Of a stretch of 64,000 nucleotides of DNA, positions 32,353 through 40,722 are shown piece by piece (the first letter of the stretch is position 1; every line of letters begins with the position of its first letter). Origin of the DNA: Pseudonocardia acidicola (GTDB taxonomy: Bacteria; Actinomycetota; Actinomycetes; Mycobacteriales; Pseudonocardiaceae); contig NZ_JAAXLA010000003.1 in NCBI RefSeq assembly GCF_012911935.1, positions 62,001 to 126,000 of the forward strand. Direction: 5' to 3'. The notes under the pieces were generated by a model. It ran no database searches, was not told the origin of the DNA, and saw only the letters and a list, made by a program, of their open reading frames with translations. The position numbers and the translations under genes were made by a program.

Positions 32353-32847
32353 TTGCGTCTGCGCGCACTCCCCGCCCTGGCCCTCGGCGGCCTGCTCGTC
32401 CTGACCGGCTGCGCCGGTTCCGACGCCCCCGTGCCGGCGCCGGCACCGGCGTCGGCCCCCGGCGATGACCCCGGTTTCGGCCACGTGCACGACCTCGACG
32501 TCAACCCGGCCGACCCGCGCCGCGTCCTCGCCACCAGCGCGGACGGGTTGCTGGAGAGCCGTGACGGCGGGCGCACGTTCGCGCCCGCAGCGGCGCAGCC
32601 GAAGCGCCCCCTGCTGCTCGTCGACCAGGCCGGCCCGGCCGGGGGTGGCGGCACGCCGACCGTGGCCGGAGCCGGCGCCGACGGCACCGTCTGGTCGCCG
32701 GAGGGCGCCGAGTGGGTCGCCACGGGGTCGCTCGGGGCCCCGCCGGAGGCGTTCGCGGTGGCGGGGGCCGACCGCTACCTCGCCGCGACGGCCCACGGCG
32801 TGCGGTCCTCGGAGGACGGCGGCCGGACCTGGACACCGCTCGACTGA
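32353..32847 (+). CDS. BNR-repeat-like lipoprotein, possibly short F510_1955-type protein
   Basis: The 164-residue lipoprotein (signal with lipobox LVLTGCAGS) has beta-propeller repeat signatures: HVHDLDVNPADPRRVLATSADGL split by a turn, ESRDGGRTFAPAA, then VRSSEDGGRTWTPLD with the Asp-Gly-Gly-x-Thr BNR/Asp-box. The sequence resembles sortilin-like F510_1955 proteins found beside copper genes, but those are longer, so this may be a shortened copy. It starts with TTG 32353 after GAGGAC. It lies just upstream of the CsoR boxes and csoR. The biochemical role is unknown. Confidence 0.6.
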   Translation: MRLRALPALALGGLLVLTGCAGSDAPVPAPAPASAPGDDPGFGHVHDLDVNPADPRRVLATSADGLLESRDGGRTFAPAAAQPKRPLLLVDQAGPAGGGGTPTVAGAGADGTVWSPEGAEWVATGSLGAPPEAFAVAGADRYLAATAHGVRSSEDGGRTWTPLD

Positions 32848-32864
32848 GCGACCCGACTTGCGAG

Positions 32865-32882
32865 ATACCCCCCAGGGGTGTA
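32865..32882. promoter_or_regulatory. CsoR operator 1
   Basis: ATACCCCCCAGGGGTGTA is a GC-rich pseudo-palindrome matching the TACCC-n-GGGTA pattern of copper-sensing CsoR repressors. It lies 60-80 bp upstream of csoR in the presumed promoter. Confidence 0.75.
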
Positions 32883-32897
32883 AAACCGGGTCCGTCA

Positions 32898-32916
32898 GGT
32901 ACCCCTGCCGGGTATC
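32898..32916. promoter_or_regulatory. CsoR operator 2
   Basis: GGTACCCCTGCCGGGTATC repeats the same pattern about 34 bp downstream of the first box and 26 bp before the csoR start. Two boxes on roughly the same face of the helix suggest cooperative repression. Confidence 0.7.
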
Positions 32917-32941
32917 GAGTCCGAGCGACGAGAAGGACGGC

Positions 32942-33223
32942 ATGAACGGCTACGCCCAGGACAAGGACGCGTACCTCAAGCGCATGCGCCGCATCGAGGG
33001 TCAGGTCCGCGGCATCGCGAAGATGATCGAGAACGACGAGTACTGCATCGACGTGCTCACCCAGGTCTCGGCGGCCACCAAGGCTCTGGAGGCCGTGGCG
33101 CTGGGCCTGCTGGACGAGCACCTCAAGCACTGCGTCACCGAGGCCGCGGCCGAGGGCGGCCAGGTCGCCGAGGACAAGGTCGCCGAAGCCAGCGCGGCCA
33201 TCGCGCGCCTGGTCAAGTCCTGA
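32942..33223 (+). CDS. csoR: Copper-sensing transcriptional repressor CsoR
   Basis: The 93-residue helical protein has the RRIEGQVRGIAKMIENDEYC signature of the CsoR/RcnR family. Its Cu(I) ligands Cys35, His60 and Cys64 are in YCIDVL and EHLKHC, the W-x-Y-z arrangement of copper sensors rather than formaldehyde or nickel types. It should repress this operon until Cu(I) binds. ATG 32942 follows AGAAGGA. It is followed by copZ, a decayed gene and copA. Two operator candidates lie immediately upstream, consistent with autoregulation of the whole copper-resistance unit. Confidence 0.93.
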   Translation: MNGYAQDKDAYLKRMRRIEGQVRGIAKMIENDEYCIDVLTQVSAATKALEAVALGLLDEHLKHCVTEAAAEGGQVAEDKVAEASAAIARLVKS

Positions 33224-33265
33224 TCACCCACCACCTGATCGGCACAACGAGGAGAGCACCCGCAC

Positions 33266-33472
33266 ATGAGCGAGACCACCTACACCGTCACCGGCATGAC
33301 CTGCGCGCACTGCGTCGCCTCGGTCACCGAGGAGATCAGCGAGATCGAGGGCGTCACCGCGGTCGTGGTGGACCTGCCCACCGGAGCAGTCACCGTCACC
33401 AGCGACCAGCAGGTCGACCGCGCGCAGATCAACGCAGCCGTCGAGGAAGCCGGCTACCGGCTCGCCGGCTGA
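33266..33472 (+). CDS. copZ: Copper chaperone CopZ
   Basis: The 68-residue protein is a single heavy-metal-associated domain. The copper site is G-M-T-C-A-H-C at residues 10-16, with the usual beta-alpha-beta-beta-alpha-beta order, ending EEAGYRLAG. It carries Cu(I) in the cytoplasm to the CopA ATPase. The ribosome binding site ACGAGGAGAG is strong. It is the second gene of the csoR unit. Its Cys-x-x-Cys is MTCAHC, whereas CopA's own domain has MTCASC. Confidence 0.93.
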   Translation: MSETTYTVTGMTCAHCVASVTEEISEIEGVTAVVVDLPTGAVTVTSDQQVDRAQINAAVEEAGYRLAG

Positions 33473-33511
33473 GTCCCGCCGCCCACGGCGGCCCCACATC
33501 CGGAATGTGAG

Positions 33512-33953
33512 ATGAACACCGCTGCGGAGCTCTCCGCCTACGGTGCCCCCGGAGAGGGACGCCGCCAGCACCTACCGCATGTTCGCCGACGTCACCCGAC
33601 CGGCGGGGCGGCCACCACGCTGGGCGTCGACGTCTTCGCGCCCGGGCCGTTCGAGCCGGTCACGCACGCGCCGTCGCGCACCGCGCAGGTCGACGGCTGT
33701 CGGGTCGACATCACCGGTGACCCGGTGCCGGGCCCGGCCCCGCCGCTGACGCTGCCCGTCCGGTTCGTCGCCGAGGTGCCCGGCGCGGGCAGCTACCGGC
33801 TGTTCCTGGACTTCCGGCACAACGGCGTCGTGCACACGGCGGAGTTCACGGTGCCCACCGGACCGGCCACGCCACCCGCCGACGGCCCGGCGCCCGCGCC
33901 CGCTCCCACCCAGCCACAACGATCACCGATCGCACAGAACAGGACTGGAGACG
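33512..33953 (+). pseudogene. Decayed secreted metal-associated protein gene
   Basis: The frame starts MNTAAELSAYGAPGEG, recalling the start of actinobacterial secreted proteins (MNTAARLGAYG...) encoded next to copper ATPases, but the hydrophobic signal is replaced by an Arg/His-rich stretch. Later a recognisable C-terminal domain appears: TTLGVDVFAPGPFEPV, then [19 protein letters not shown] and [14 protein letters not shown]. The frame has lost its stop and runs on as a shadow through copA. A deletion or frameshift after the first ten codons is the simplest explanation. It lies between copZ and copA, where intact copies occur in relatives; this placement is from memory. Confidence 0.6.
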
Positions 33954-36227
33954 ATGAGCACCACCGCGGCGCCCCCGAGCGCCACCGTCACCGACATCGA
34001 ACTGGCGATCGGTGGGATGACCTGCGCGTCCTGCGCCAACCGCGTCGAGCGCAAGCTGAACAAACTCGACGGCGTCACCGCGACCGTCAACTACGCGACC
34101 GAGAAGGCCCGGGTCAACGCCCCCGAGGGCATCGACCCCGCGCTGCTCGTGGCGCAGGTCGAGGCGGCCGGTTACACCGCCGAGCTGCCGCGGCCCGCGG
34201 CCGCCGAACCCACCGCCGGCGCCGGCGGGGAGCCGGACCCCACCCGTCCGCTGCGCGACCGGCTGCTCACCAGCGTGGCGCTGTCCGTCCCCGTCATCGC
34301 GATGGCGATGATCCCGGCGTTGCAGTTCACCCACTGGCAGTGGATCTCGCTGACGCTGGCTGCGCCCGTCGTGGTGTGGGCGGCCTGGCCGTTCCACCGG
34401 GCGGCCTGGACGAACCTGCGGCACGGGGCGGCCACGATGGACACGCTCATCTCGATGGGCACCCTCGCCGCGTTCGCCTGGTCGCTCTACGCGCTGCTGT
34501 TCGGCACCGCCGGCGTCCCCGGCATGACCCACCCCTTCGAACTGACCGTCGCCCCCGGCGACGGCGCCGCCAACATCTACCTGGAGGTCGCCGCCGGGGT
34601 GACCACGTTCATCCTGGCCGGGCGCTACTTCGAGGCCCGGTCCAAGCGCCGGGCCGGTGCCGCGCTGCGCGCGCTGCTGGAGCTGGGCGCCAAGGACGTC
34701 GCGGTACTGCGGAACGGGACGGAGACCCGGATCCCGACCGACCAGCTGGTCATCGGCGACCGGTTCGTGGTCCGGCCCGGCGAGAAGATCGCCACCGACG
34801 GCGTGGTCGAGGACGGCGCCTCCGCGGTCGACGCGTCGATGCTCACCGGCGAGTCGGTCCCGGTGGAGGTGCGATCCGGCGACACCGTGGTCGGCGCGAC
34901 GGTCAACGCGGGCGGGCGGCTCGTCGTCCGGGCCACCCGGATCGGTGCCGACACCCAGCTCGCCCAGATGGCCAGGCTCGTCGAGGACGCCCAGAACGGC
35001 AAGGCGGCCGTACAGCGGCTGGCCGACCGGATCTCCGGGGTGTTCGTGCCGATCGTCATCGCGCTGGCCGCGGCGACACTGGGCTTCTGGCTGGGTGCGG
35101 GCGCCGGCGCGGCCGCGGCGTTCACCGCCGCCGTCGCGGTCCTGATCATCGCCTGCCCGTGCGCGCTCGGGCTGGCCACCCCGACCGCGCTGCTCGTGGG
35201 CACCGGCCGCGGCGCCCAGCTCGGCATCCTGATCAAGGGACCCGAGGTGCTGGAGTCCACCCGCCGGATCGACACCGTCGTGCTGGACAAGACCGGCACC
35301 ATCACCACCGGCCGGATGGAACTGGTCGAGGTGCACACGACCGAGGGCACCGACGAGGCCGAGGCGCTGCGCCTGGCCGGCGCGCTGGAGAACGCCTCCG
35401 AGCACCCCGTCGCGGCGGCCATCGCCCGCGGGGCCACCGAGCGGGTCGGCGACCTGCCCGCGGTCGAGGACTTCGTCAACGTCGAAGGCCTGGGGGTGCA
35501 GGGCGTCGTCGACGGGCACGCGGTGCTCGCCGGCCGCACCGCCCTGCTGGAGCAGTGGAGCCGGCCGCTCCCGGCCGGCCTCGCGACCGCCAAGGTTGCC
35601 GCCGAGGAACGCGGCCGCACCGCGATCGCGGTCGCCTGGGACGGCGCCGCCCGCGCCGTGCTGGTGGTCGCCGACTCCGTCAAGCCGACCTCGGCACAGG
35701 CCATCGCCCAGCTGCGGGGGCTCGGCCTGACCCCGGTCCTGCTCACCGGCGACAACGCCGCGGTGGCCGCGACGGTGGCCGCCGAGGTCGGCATCGACCC
35801 CGGCCCCGACACCGTCATCGCCGAGGTGCTTCCCGCCGGCAAGGTCGACGTCGTCAAGCGCCTCCAGTCCGAGGGGAAGGTCGTCGCCGTGGTCGGCGAC
35901 GGCGTGAACGACGCCGCCGCACTGGCCCAGGCCGACCTCGGCCTCGCCATGGGCACCGGCACCGACGTCGCGATCGAGGCCGGCGACATCACCCTGGTCC
36001 GCGGCGACCTCCGGGCCGCCGCCGACGCCATCCGGCTGTCCCGGCGGACGTTGCGCACCATCAGGGGCAACCTGTTCTGGGCGTTCGCCTACAACGTGGC
36101 CGCCCTGCCGCTGGCCGCGGCCGGCCTGCTCAACCCGATGATCGCCGGCGCCGCCATGGCGTTCAGCTCGGTGTTCGTGGTCAGCAACAGCCTGCGGCTG
36201 CGCGGGTTCCACAGCATCAACCGTTAG
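33954..36227 (+). CDS. copA: Cu(I)-exporting P1B-type ATPase CopA
   Basis: The 757-residue pump has an N-terminal metal domain (GGMTCASC, Cys24 and Cys27), eight membrane helices, the A-domain TGES, and the intramembrane C-P-C at 401-403. Asp445 in DKTGT is phosphorylated, and [11 protein letters not shown] closes the P-domain. The helix-6 CPC with downstream Asn/Tyr and Met-Ser helices is typical of Cu(I)-specific pumps. It exports copper from the cytoplasm. ATG 33954 follows GGAGACG. It is the last gene of the csoR-copZ unit and ends 8 bp before the convergent GMC oxidoreductase gene. It is complete and normal in length. Confidence 0.95.
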   Translation: MSTTAAPPSATVTDIELAIGGMTCASCANRVERKLNKLDGVTATVNYATEKARVNAPEGIDPALLVAQVEAAGYTAELPRPAAAEPTAGAGGEPDPTRPLRDRLLTSVALSVPVIAMAMIPALQFTHWQWISLTLAAPVVVWAAWPFHRAAWTNLRHGAATMDTLISMGTLAAFAWSLYALLFGTAGVPGMTHPFELTVAPGDGAANIYLEVAAGVTTFILAGRYFEARSKRRAGAALRALLELGAKDVAVLRNGTETRIPTDQLVIGDRFVVRPGEKIATDGVVEDGASAVDASMLTGESVPVEVRSGDTVVGATVNAGGRLVVRATRIGADTQLAQMARLVEDAQNGKAAVQRLADRISGVFVPIVIALAAATLGFWLGAGAGAAAAFTAAVAVLIIACPCALGLATPTALLVGTGRGAQLGILIKGPEVLESTRRIDTVVLDKTGTITTGRMELVEVHTTEGTDEAEALRLAGALENASEHPVAAAIARGATERVGDLPAVEDFVNVEGLGVQGVVDGHAVLAGRTALLEQWSRPLPAGLATAKVAAEERGRTAIAVAWDGAARAVLVVADSVKPTSAQAIAQLRGLGLTPVLLTGDNAAVAATVAAEVGIDPGPDTVIAEVLPAGKVDVVKRLQSEGKVVAVVGDGVNDAAALAQADLGLAMGTGTDVAIEAGDITLVRGDLRAAADAIRLSRRTLRTIRGNLFWAFAYNVAALPLAAAGLLNPMIAGAAMAFSSVFVVSNSLRLRGFHSINR

Positions 36228-36235
36228 CCGACGGC

Positions 36236-37876
36236 CTACCGGACGACGAGCTCGGCGACCCGGTCGGCGATCCGGCAGGCCAGCGCCACGATCGCGAGGG
36301 TGGGCCCCACCGCGCCCGCGGTCGGGAACACCGCGCTGCTCGCGACGTAGAGGTTGGCACAGCCGTGGACCCGGCACTGCGGGTCGACGACGCCGGCGCG
36401 CGGCGAGTGCGACATGCGCAGCAGCCCCATCTGGTGGGTGCCGTCGGTGAACGCCATGTCGCCGATGCGGTCGACGTCGTCCAGCGCGACCGTGCCCAGC
36501 CCCAGCCGGGCGAACTCCTCGCCGATCAGCGTCATGCCGGTGCGGATCCGCTCCCGGTCGGACTCGGAGACGGAGTACGCGACGCGTAGCCGGCGCTGGC
36601 CCAGCGCGTCGCGTTCGGAGTCCAGGGTGACCCGGTTGGCGCTGCTCGGAGACTGCTCGGCGTCGAAACGCAGCCGGCAGAACGCGCCGTCGAGCGGCAT
36701 GAACGACGGCAGCACCCGCCGCCCGGTCAGCCGCGGCGCCGCCCAGGACCGGGCGAACCGGCCGACCCGGCGCCAGTCGGCGGCGACGTTGCGGACGTGC
36801 CGGCCGATCCCGGTGGTCCCGGTGTACGCGGCGTGCGTGCCCGCGGACTTGAAGCCGAGCCGGGCCTTGCCGAGGCCCCAGTAGGTCAGCGCGAAGGTCG
36901 ACAGCAGCCCGTCGTGGTGGTCCGGGGTCATCGGGTCCGGGAACCAGAGCGCGGCCTTGAGGTTGCCGAGCCGGTGCTCGCGCTGGACCTGGGGGGTCAG
37001 CCCGAGCATCCGGCGGGAGTAGATCCCGTCGCTCGTCGTGACGTAGCCCAGCGCGAGGGCCCGCCCCGCGTCGCTGAGCGCGACCGTGCCGACCTCGCCG
37101 ACCGGGTGGGTCATGTAGTGCCGCCCGACCTGGTCGTACTCGTTGCCGATGCCGGCGGGGGACTGCCGGTCGGAGGCGAGCAGGATGCGGGTCGACTCCA
37201 GCCCGCCCGCCGCCAGCACGTACGCCGGCGCGCGAACGGTGATCTCCACGCCCGGCCGCGGTGCCGCCACGGCCTCGACCACCGCGCCGCTGACCGGGTC
37301 GCGTTCGAGCCGGACCACGGTCGCCTCGACGAGCAGCCTGACGTTGCCGCCCTGCGCCAACCGCCGCATGCGCGCCGCGAACTTCGTCGGCGGGCTCCAC
37401 CGCCAGGTGTGGTCCCAGTCCAGGATCGTCGACTCCGCGGCCGGGGCGGGCGGGAAGCCCGAGCGCGCCGCGGAGTACTCGTACTCCCCCGCGTCGAGGT
37501 GGCGCTGGGCGCGGGGATAGAACGGCTGCAGGTCCTCGGGCGTGATCGGCCAGCCGCTGCCCGGGATCCAGTCCCGCTCGGCGAAATCGATGTCGTCCAG
37601 GGGCGCGCAGCGCCCACCCCACTGGGCGCTGGTCCCGCCGACGCGCTTCTGCCGGACCACCTCGAGCGGATCGTGCGCGCCGCCGCCGACCACCCCGCGG
37701 TAGGTGTCGGAGTGCAGCCGGCTGCTGCGCAGCCCTCCACCCTCCAGCACGACGACGTTCATCCCGCGACCGGCGAGCTCCTCGGCCAGCGAGCCGCCCG
37801 CCGGCCCGGAACCGATCACGCAGACGTCCGCGTCGAGGACGCTGCCGGCTGCCAGTTTGCGTGCATCGATCAGCAC
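36236..37876 (-). CDS. GMC-family FAD-dependent oxidoreductase
   Basis: The 546-residue flavoenzyme starts with the FAD-binding ADVCVIGSGPAGGSLAEEL, followed by VVVLEGGG and the R-V-G-G-T-S-x-x-W-G-G-R motif. The C-terminal GMC_oxred_C domain has TDGTHQMGLLRMS and GCANLYVASSAVFPTAGAVGP; the catalytic His lies in THQMG. Such enzymes oxidise alcohols, sugars or sterols. Substrate is unknown. The GTG start at 37876 follows GGAGG by ten bases. It is divergent from a DegT aminotransferase gene and convergent with copA. The position beside sugar aminotransferase and glycosyltransferase genes suggests sugar oxidation, as inference. Confidence 0.85.
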   Translation of the reverse strand: MLIDARKLAAGSVLDADVCVIGSGPAGGSLAEELAGRGMNVVVLEGGGLRSSRLHSDTYRGVVGGGAHDPLEVVRQKRVGGTSAQWGGRCAPLDDIDFAERDWIPGSGWPITPEDLQPFYPRAQRHLDAGEYEYSAARSGFPPAPAAESTILDWDHTWRWSPPTKFAARMRRLAQGGNVRLLVEATVVRLERDPVSGAVVEAVAAPRPGVEITVRAPAYVLAAGGLESTRILLASDRQSPAGIGNEYDQVGRHYMTHPVGEVGTVALSDAGRALALGYVTTSDGIYSRRMLGLTPQVQREHRLGNLKAALWFPDPMTPDHHDGLLSTFALTYWGLGKARLGFKSAGTHAAYTGTTGIGRHVRNVAADWRRVGRFARSWAAPRLTGRRVLPSFMPLDGAFCRLRFDAEQSPSSANRVTLDSERDALGQRRLRVAYSVSESDRERIRTGMTLIGEEFARLGLGTVALDDVDRIGDMAFTDGTHQMGLLRMSHSPRAGVVDPQCRVHGCANLYVASSAVFPTAGAVGPTLAIVALACRIADRVAELVVR

Positions 37877-37980
37877 GTGGATCCATCCTCCCCGGTGTCA
37901 CGAAGCGACGACGGCACCGGATCCGCGCAGACGCCCATTCGACGGCGAGCAGGCTAGCCCAGGCGCCGACGGGGTATTCG

Positions 37981-38045
37981 AGTGGTTCGAGCGTTGCGAA
38001 CGTTACGTCATATTGATCACTAATCGTTCGTTTGACCGCTACATC
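37981..38045 (+). promoter_or_regulatory. AT-rich divergent promoter with palindrome
   Basis: A conspicuously AT-rich run (CATATTGATCACTAATCG...) separates the GMC and DegT genes. The odd palindrome CGTTGCGAACG lies at 37992-38002, beside TTACGT and CGTTCG repeats. It probably contains the DegT promoter and a regulator site. Confidence 0.45.
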
Positions 38046-38069
38046 CGCGGTCGCACAGACTCTGTCGCG

Positions 38070-39212
38070 ATGTTCTCATCGGGAATGCGCGAGATGGCCG
38101 CCGCGGTGCGCGTGCTGGCGAAGGGCGACCTGGCCCGGTACGGAAACCAGGGCGTATCGGAGGTCCAGCGGTTCGAGGACGCATTGCGTGCCACCATCGG
38201 CGTGGAGCACGCCCTCGCCGTGAACAGCGGCACGAGCGCGCTGATCTGCGCCCTGGTCGGGGCGGGCGTCGGGCCGGGCGACGAGGTCCTCGTCCCCGCC
38301 TACACCTGGGTGTCGACGGCGGCGGCTCCGCTCGCCGTCGGCGCGGTCCCGGTGCTCGTCGAGATCGATTCGAGCCTCACGATCGATCCCGCCGACATCA
38401 CACGCAAGATCACCCCGCACACCAAGGCGATCATCCCGGTACACATGCTCAATCTGGTGTGCGACATGGGCCCGATCATGGCGATCGCCGAGGAGCACGG
38501 GCTCGTGGTGATCGAGGACGCGTGCCAGGCCGTCGGGCTGACCTACCGCGGACGACGGGTCGGGTCGATCGGGCACGCCGGCGCCTTCAGCTTCAACCAG
38601 CACAAGAACATCCGCAGCGGCGAGGGCGGCGCGTTGCTGACCAACGACCGGCGGCTGTACGCCCGGGCGTCGATGTACCACGACGTGGGCAGCTACGAGC
38701 GCACCGGCTGGGCCCAGGGTGACGTGCCGCTCGTGGTCGGCGTCAACTACCGGATGCCCGAGCTCTCCGCGGCGATCCTGCGCCCGCAGCTCGCCCGCCT
38801 GGACGCCCAGCTCGCCCGGCGCCGGGCCCGGCGCCGGCTCGTCATCGACGAGCTCGGCAAGGGTCCGTACTCCCGGGCCGCGCTGAACCCGCACCACGAC
38901 CCGGACGCGGCCGCCGGCCTCGCCATCTCGTTTCCCGACCCCGAACAGGCCGCCGCGTTCGGGGGCCGCCGCGGCGCCCGCCGGTTGATCGACACCGGCC
39001 GGCACGTCTACACGAACTGGCAGTCGGTCCTGGCCCGGAACCCGCACCACCCCCGCCTCGACCCGTACGCGTGGGCGCACCGCGAGTTCGACCACGGCCC
39101 GCGCAGCTGCCCGGAGACCCTCGGCATCCTGGCGCGCACGTGCACGGTGGAGCTCGCGCCGGAGCTCCCCACCCCCGCGTTCCGGATGCTGGCCCGGGGC
39201 CTGGCCCGCTGA
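38070..39212 (+). CDS. DegT/DnrJ/EryC1/StrS-type PLP aminotransferase
   Basis: The 380-residue protein has the family layout: KGDLARYGNQGVSEVQRFED, then VNSGTSALICALVGAGVGPG and DEVLVPAYTWVSTAAA. VIEDACQAVGLTYRGRRVG holds the PLP-binding Asp, and FSFNQHKNIRSGEGGAL holds the Schiff-base Lys179. Members transaminate nucleotide-linked keto-sugars or similar ketones for polysaccharide and antibiotic sugars. The start ATG 38070 has no strong ribosome binding site. No dehydratase or nucleotidyltransferase gene lies nearby, which leaves it an orphan sugar-modifying enzyme. The C-terminal part departs from the usual and may have a different substrate. Confidence 0.85.
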   Translation: MFSSGMREMAAAVRVLAKGDLARYGNQGVSEVQRFEDALRATIGVEHALAVNSGTSALICALVGAGVGPGDEVLVPAYTWVSTAAAPLAVGAVPVLVEIDSSLTIDPADITRKITPHTKAIIPVHMLNLVCDMGPIMAIAEEHGLVVIEDACQAVGLTYRGRRVGSIGHAGAFSFNQHKNIRSGEGGALLTNDRRLYARASMYHDVGSYERTGWAQGDVPLVVGVNYRMPELSAAILRPQLARLDAQLARRRARRRLVIDELGKGPYSRAALNPHHDPDAAAGLAISFPDPEQAAAFGGRRGARRLIDTGRHVYTNWQSVLARNPHHPRLDPYAWAHREFDHGPRSCPETLGILARTCTVELAPELPTPAFRMLARGLAR

Positions 39213-39220
39213 CCACGAGC

Positions 39221-39234
39221 GCCCGGCGCCGGGC
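39221..39234. terminator. Palindrome between convergent DegT and glycosyltransferase genes
   Basis: GCCCGGCGCCGGGC is a perfect 14-bp palindrome in the 25-bp gap between the two stops. It may act as a bidirectional terminator. Confidence 0.4.
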
Positions 39235-39237
39235 CGG

Positions 39238-40491
39238 TCACCGCGGGGACGTGTCGGTCCGGTCGGAGCGCGCGGCCCGGTCCGTCAACGGTGGCACCCT
39301 TCCCCCGGCCCGGCGCACCGCGCGGCGCTCCCACACGTAGACCCAGGGGCCGACGGCCATCCCCCGCAGCCGCTCGAGGCCCGCGCCGGCGGGCATCCCG
39401 GGCCCGGCATCGACCTCACGTTGCGCGATGTGGCGCAACTGCGCGAGCGCGGCGGGGAGCCGGCGTAGCGCGACGGCCCGTCCGTGGCGGTCCAGTGCGA
39501 TCTTCGTGAGGAACCCGGCCAGCCCCATCGCGTAGCCGCGCATCTGCGCCGCCAACGCGTCCTGGTCGGGCCGGTGGTGATGCCAGACGTATGCACTGGG
39601 CTCGTAGCCCAGCACGTGCCCGGCCAGCACCACCCGCACCAGCAGCTCGCAGTCCTCGCCACCGTGGGTGGCCGAGCCGGGGCCGAGCGCCTCGTCGAAC
39701 CCGCCGAGCTCGCGGACGACGTCGGTGCGCACCGCGAGGTTGGCGCCGATGCCGAACAGGCCCGGGGAGAACGGGAAGATCGACGAGTCGTCGGGCGGCT
39801 CGGCCAGCGAGAACCGGCGGGCCACGAAGCCCTTGTTCCAGGCCAACGCGGTGTCGGCGGCCTGTTCCTCCCGGGTCTCGAGGCGAGCGGCGAGCACCGG
39901 CCCGCTCACGCACGCCAGGTCCGGGTCCGCGGCGAAGGCCCCGGCCAGCCGGCGGACCCAGCCCCGGTCGGGTTCGGTGTCGTCGTCGGTGAAGGCGACG
40001 ATCGCGGTGCCGGCCTCGTGCAGGCCGCGGTTGCGGCCGACCGAGGCGCCGCGGCGCGGTTCGCGCAGGTAGCGGACCCGGGGATCGCCGATCCGGTGCA
40101 CGGCCTCGGCGGTGCGGTCGTCGTCCGGGTCGTTGTCCACGACCAGCACCGTGAGGGCCCGGTGGTCCCCGCGGAGCACGGCGCGGACGCACCGCTCGAG
40201 GCTGCACGGCCGGCCCCGGGTGGCGATCACGACGGTGACCGGCTCGTCCGGGGACGGCGGGGCCGGCGGGACGGGCGGGTCGGGCAGCGCCCCCAACTGC
40301 TCGTCGACCGCGCGGCGGACCTCGGCGGCCGTGGCCCGGCCCGCGTCCAGCGCGACGGTGACCTGGCCGAGGGGCGACCCGCCCGCGGTCACCAGGATCC
40401 GCGCCGCGGTGAACCGCCGGTCGACGACGAGATCGGCGAACCCCGCGCGGCGGTCGAGCTCACCGACCCAGGTGGGCTCGGACAGCGACAT
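39238..40491 (-). CDS. Family 2 glycosyltransferase
   Basis: The 417-residue enzyme has a 75-residue N-terminal extension of unknown fold and then a GT-A core: VTVVIATRGRPCSLERCVRAVL, LTVLVVDNDPDDDRT and AIVAFTDDDTEPDRGWVRRL, where the D-D-D binds the metal and nucleotide-sugar. GSATHGGEDCELLVRV supplies the catalytic ED motif. The C-terminal part has hydrophobic segments and a basic end but no clear membrane helix. It transfers sugars to a polysaccharide, lipid or protein acceptor. ATG 40491 starts it. It converges on the DegT aminotransferase gene and may belong to the same glycan function. Confidence 0.87.
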   Translation of the reverse strand: MSLSEPTWVGELDRRAGFADLVVDRRFTAARILVTAGGSPLGQVTVALDAGRATAAEVRRAVDEQLGALPDPPVPPAPPSPDEPVTVVIATRGRPCSLERCVRAVLRGDHRALTVLVVDNDPDDDRTAEAVHRIGDPRVRYLREPRRGASVGRNRGLHEAGTAIVAFTDDDTEPDRGWVRRLAGAFAADPDLACVSGPVLAARLETREEQAADTALAWNKGFVARRFSLAEPPDDSSIFPFSPGLFGIGANLAVRTDVVRELGGFDEALGPGSATHGGEDCELLVRVVLAGHVLGYEPSAYVWHHHRPDQDALAAQMRGYAMGLAGFLTKIALDRHGRAVALRRLPAALAQLRHIAQREVDAGPGMPAGAGLERLRGMAVGPWVYVWERRAVRRAGGRVPPLTDRAARSDRTDTSPR

Positions 40492-40722
40492 GGCAGTTCC
40501 CTCCCAGGTCCGGACGGCGGCCGCACCCCCTGCTGCAACGAGGGAAGCTAGTAGATCGAAACGGGGGCTGTTCCGGCGGGAGTCATCTGCGGGTCACCCG
40601 GGCGTCGCCCGGACGGGGTGATGCGCCCCGGACGGTCCGGTGCGAGGTTCGCCGTCCGGCACCGGGTGGTCGGCGTGGAGGTCGACACGGGCGTCGCAGG
40701 ATCCCGTCGACGGAGGACTGCC

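Noticed and set aside
33846-37901. 1351-codon minus-strand open frame across copA and the GMC gene
   Set aside because: It is an antisense shadow: the overlapping copA and GMC genes have full sets of catalytic motifs, while this frame is Arg/Gly/His-rich and has none.
37960-38040. Segment with GGTTCGAG resembling a tRNA T-loop
   Set aside because: No acceptor stem, anticodon arm or CCA-proximal pairing could be folded around it; it is better read as promoter DNA.
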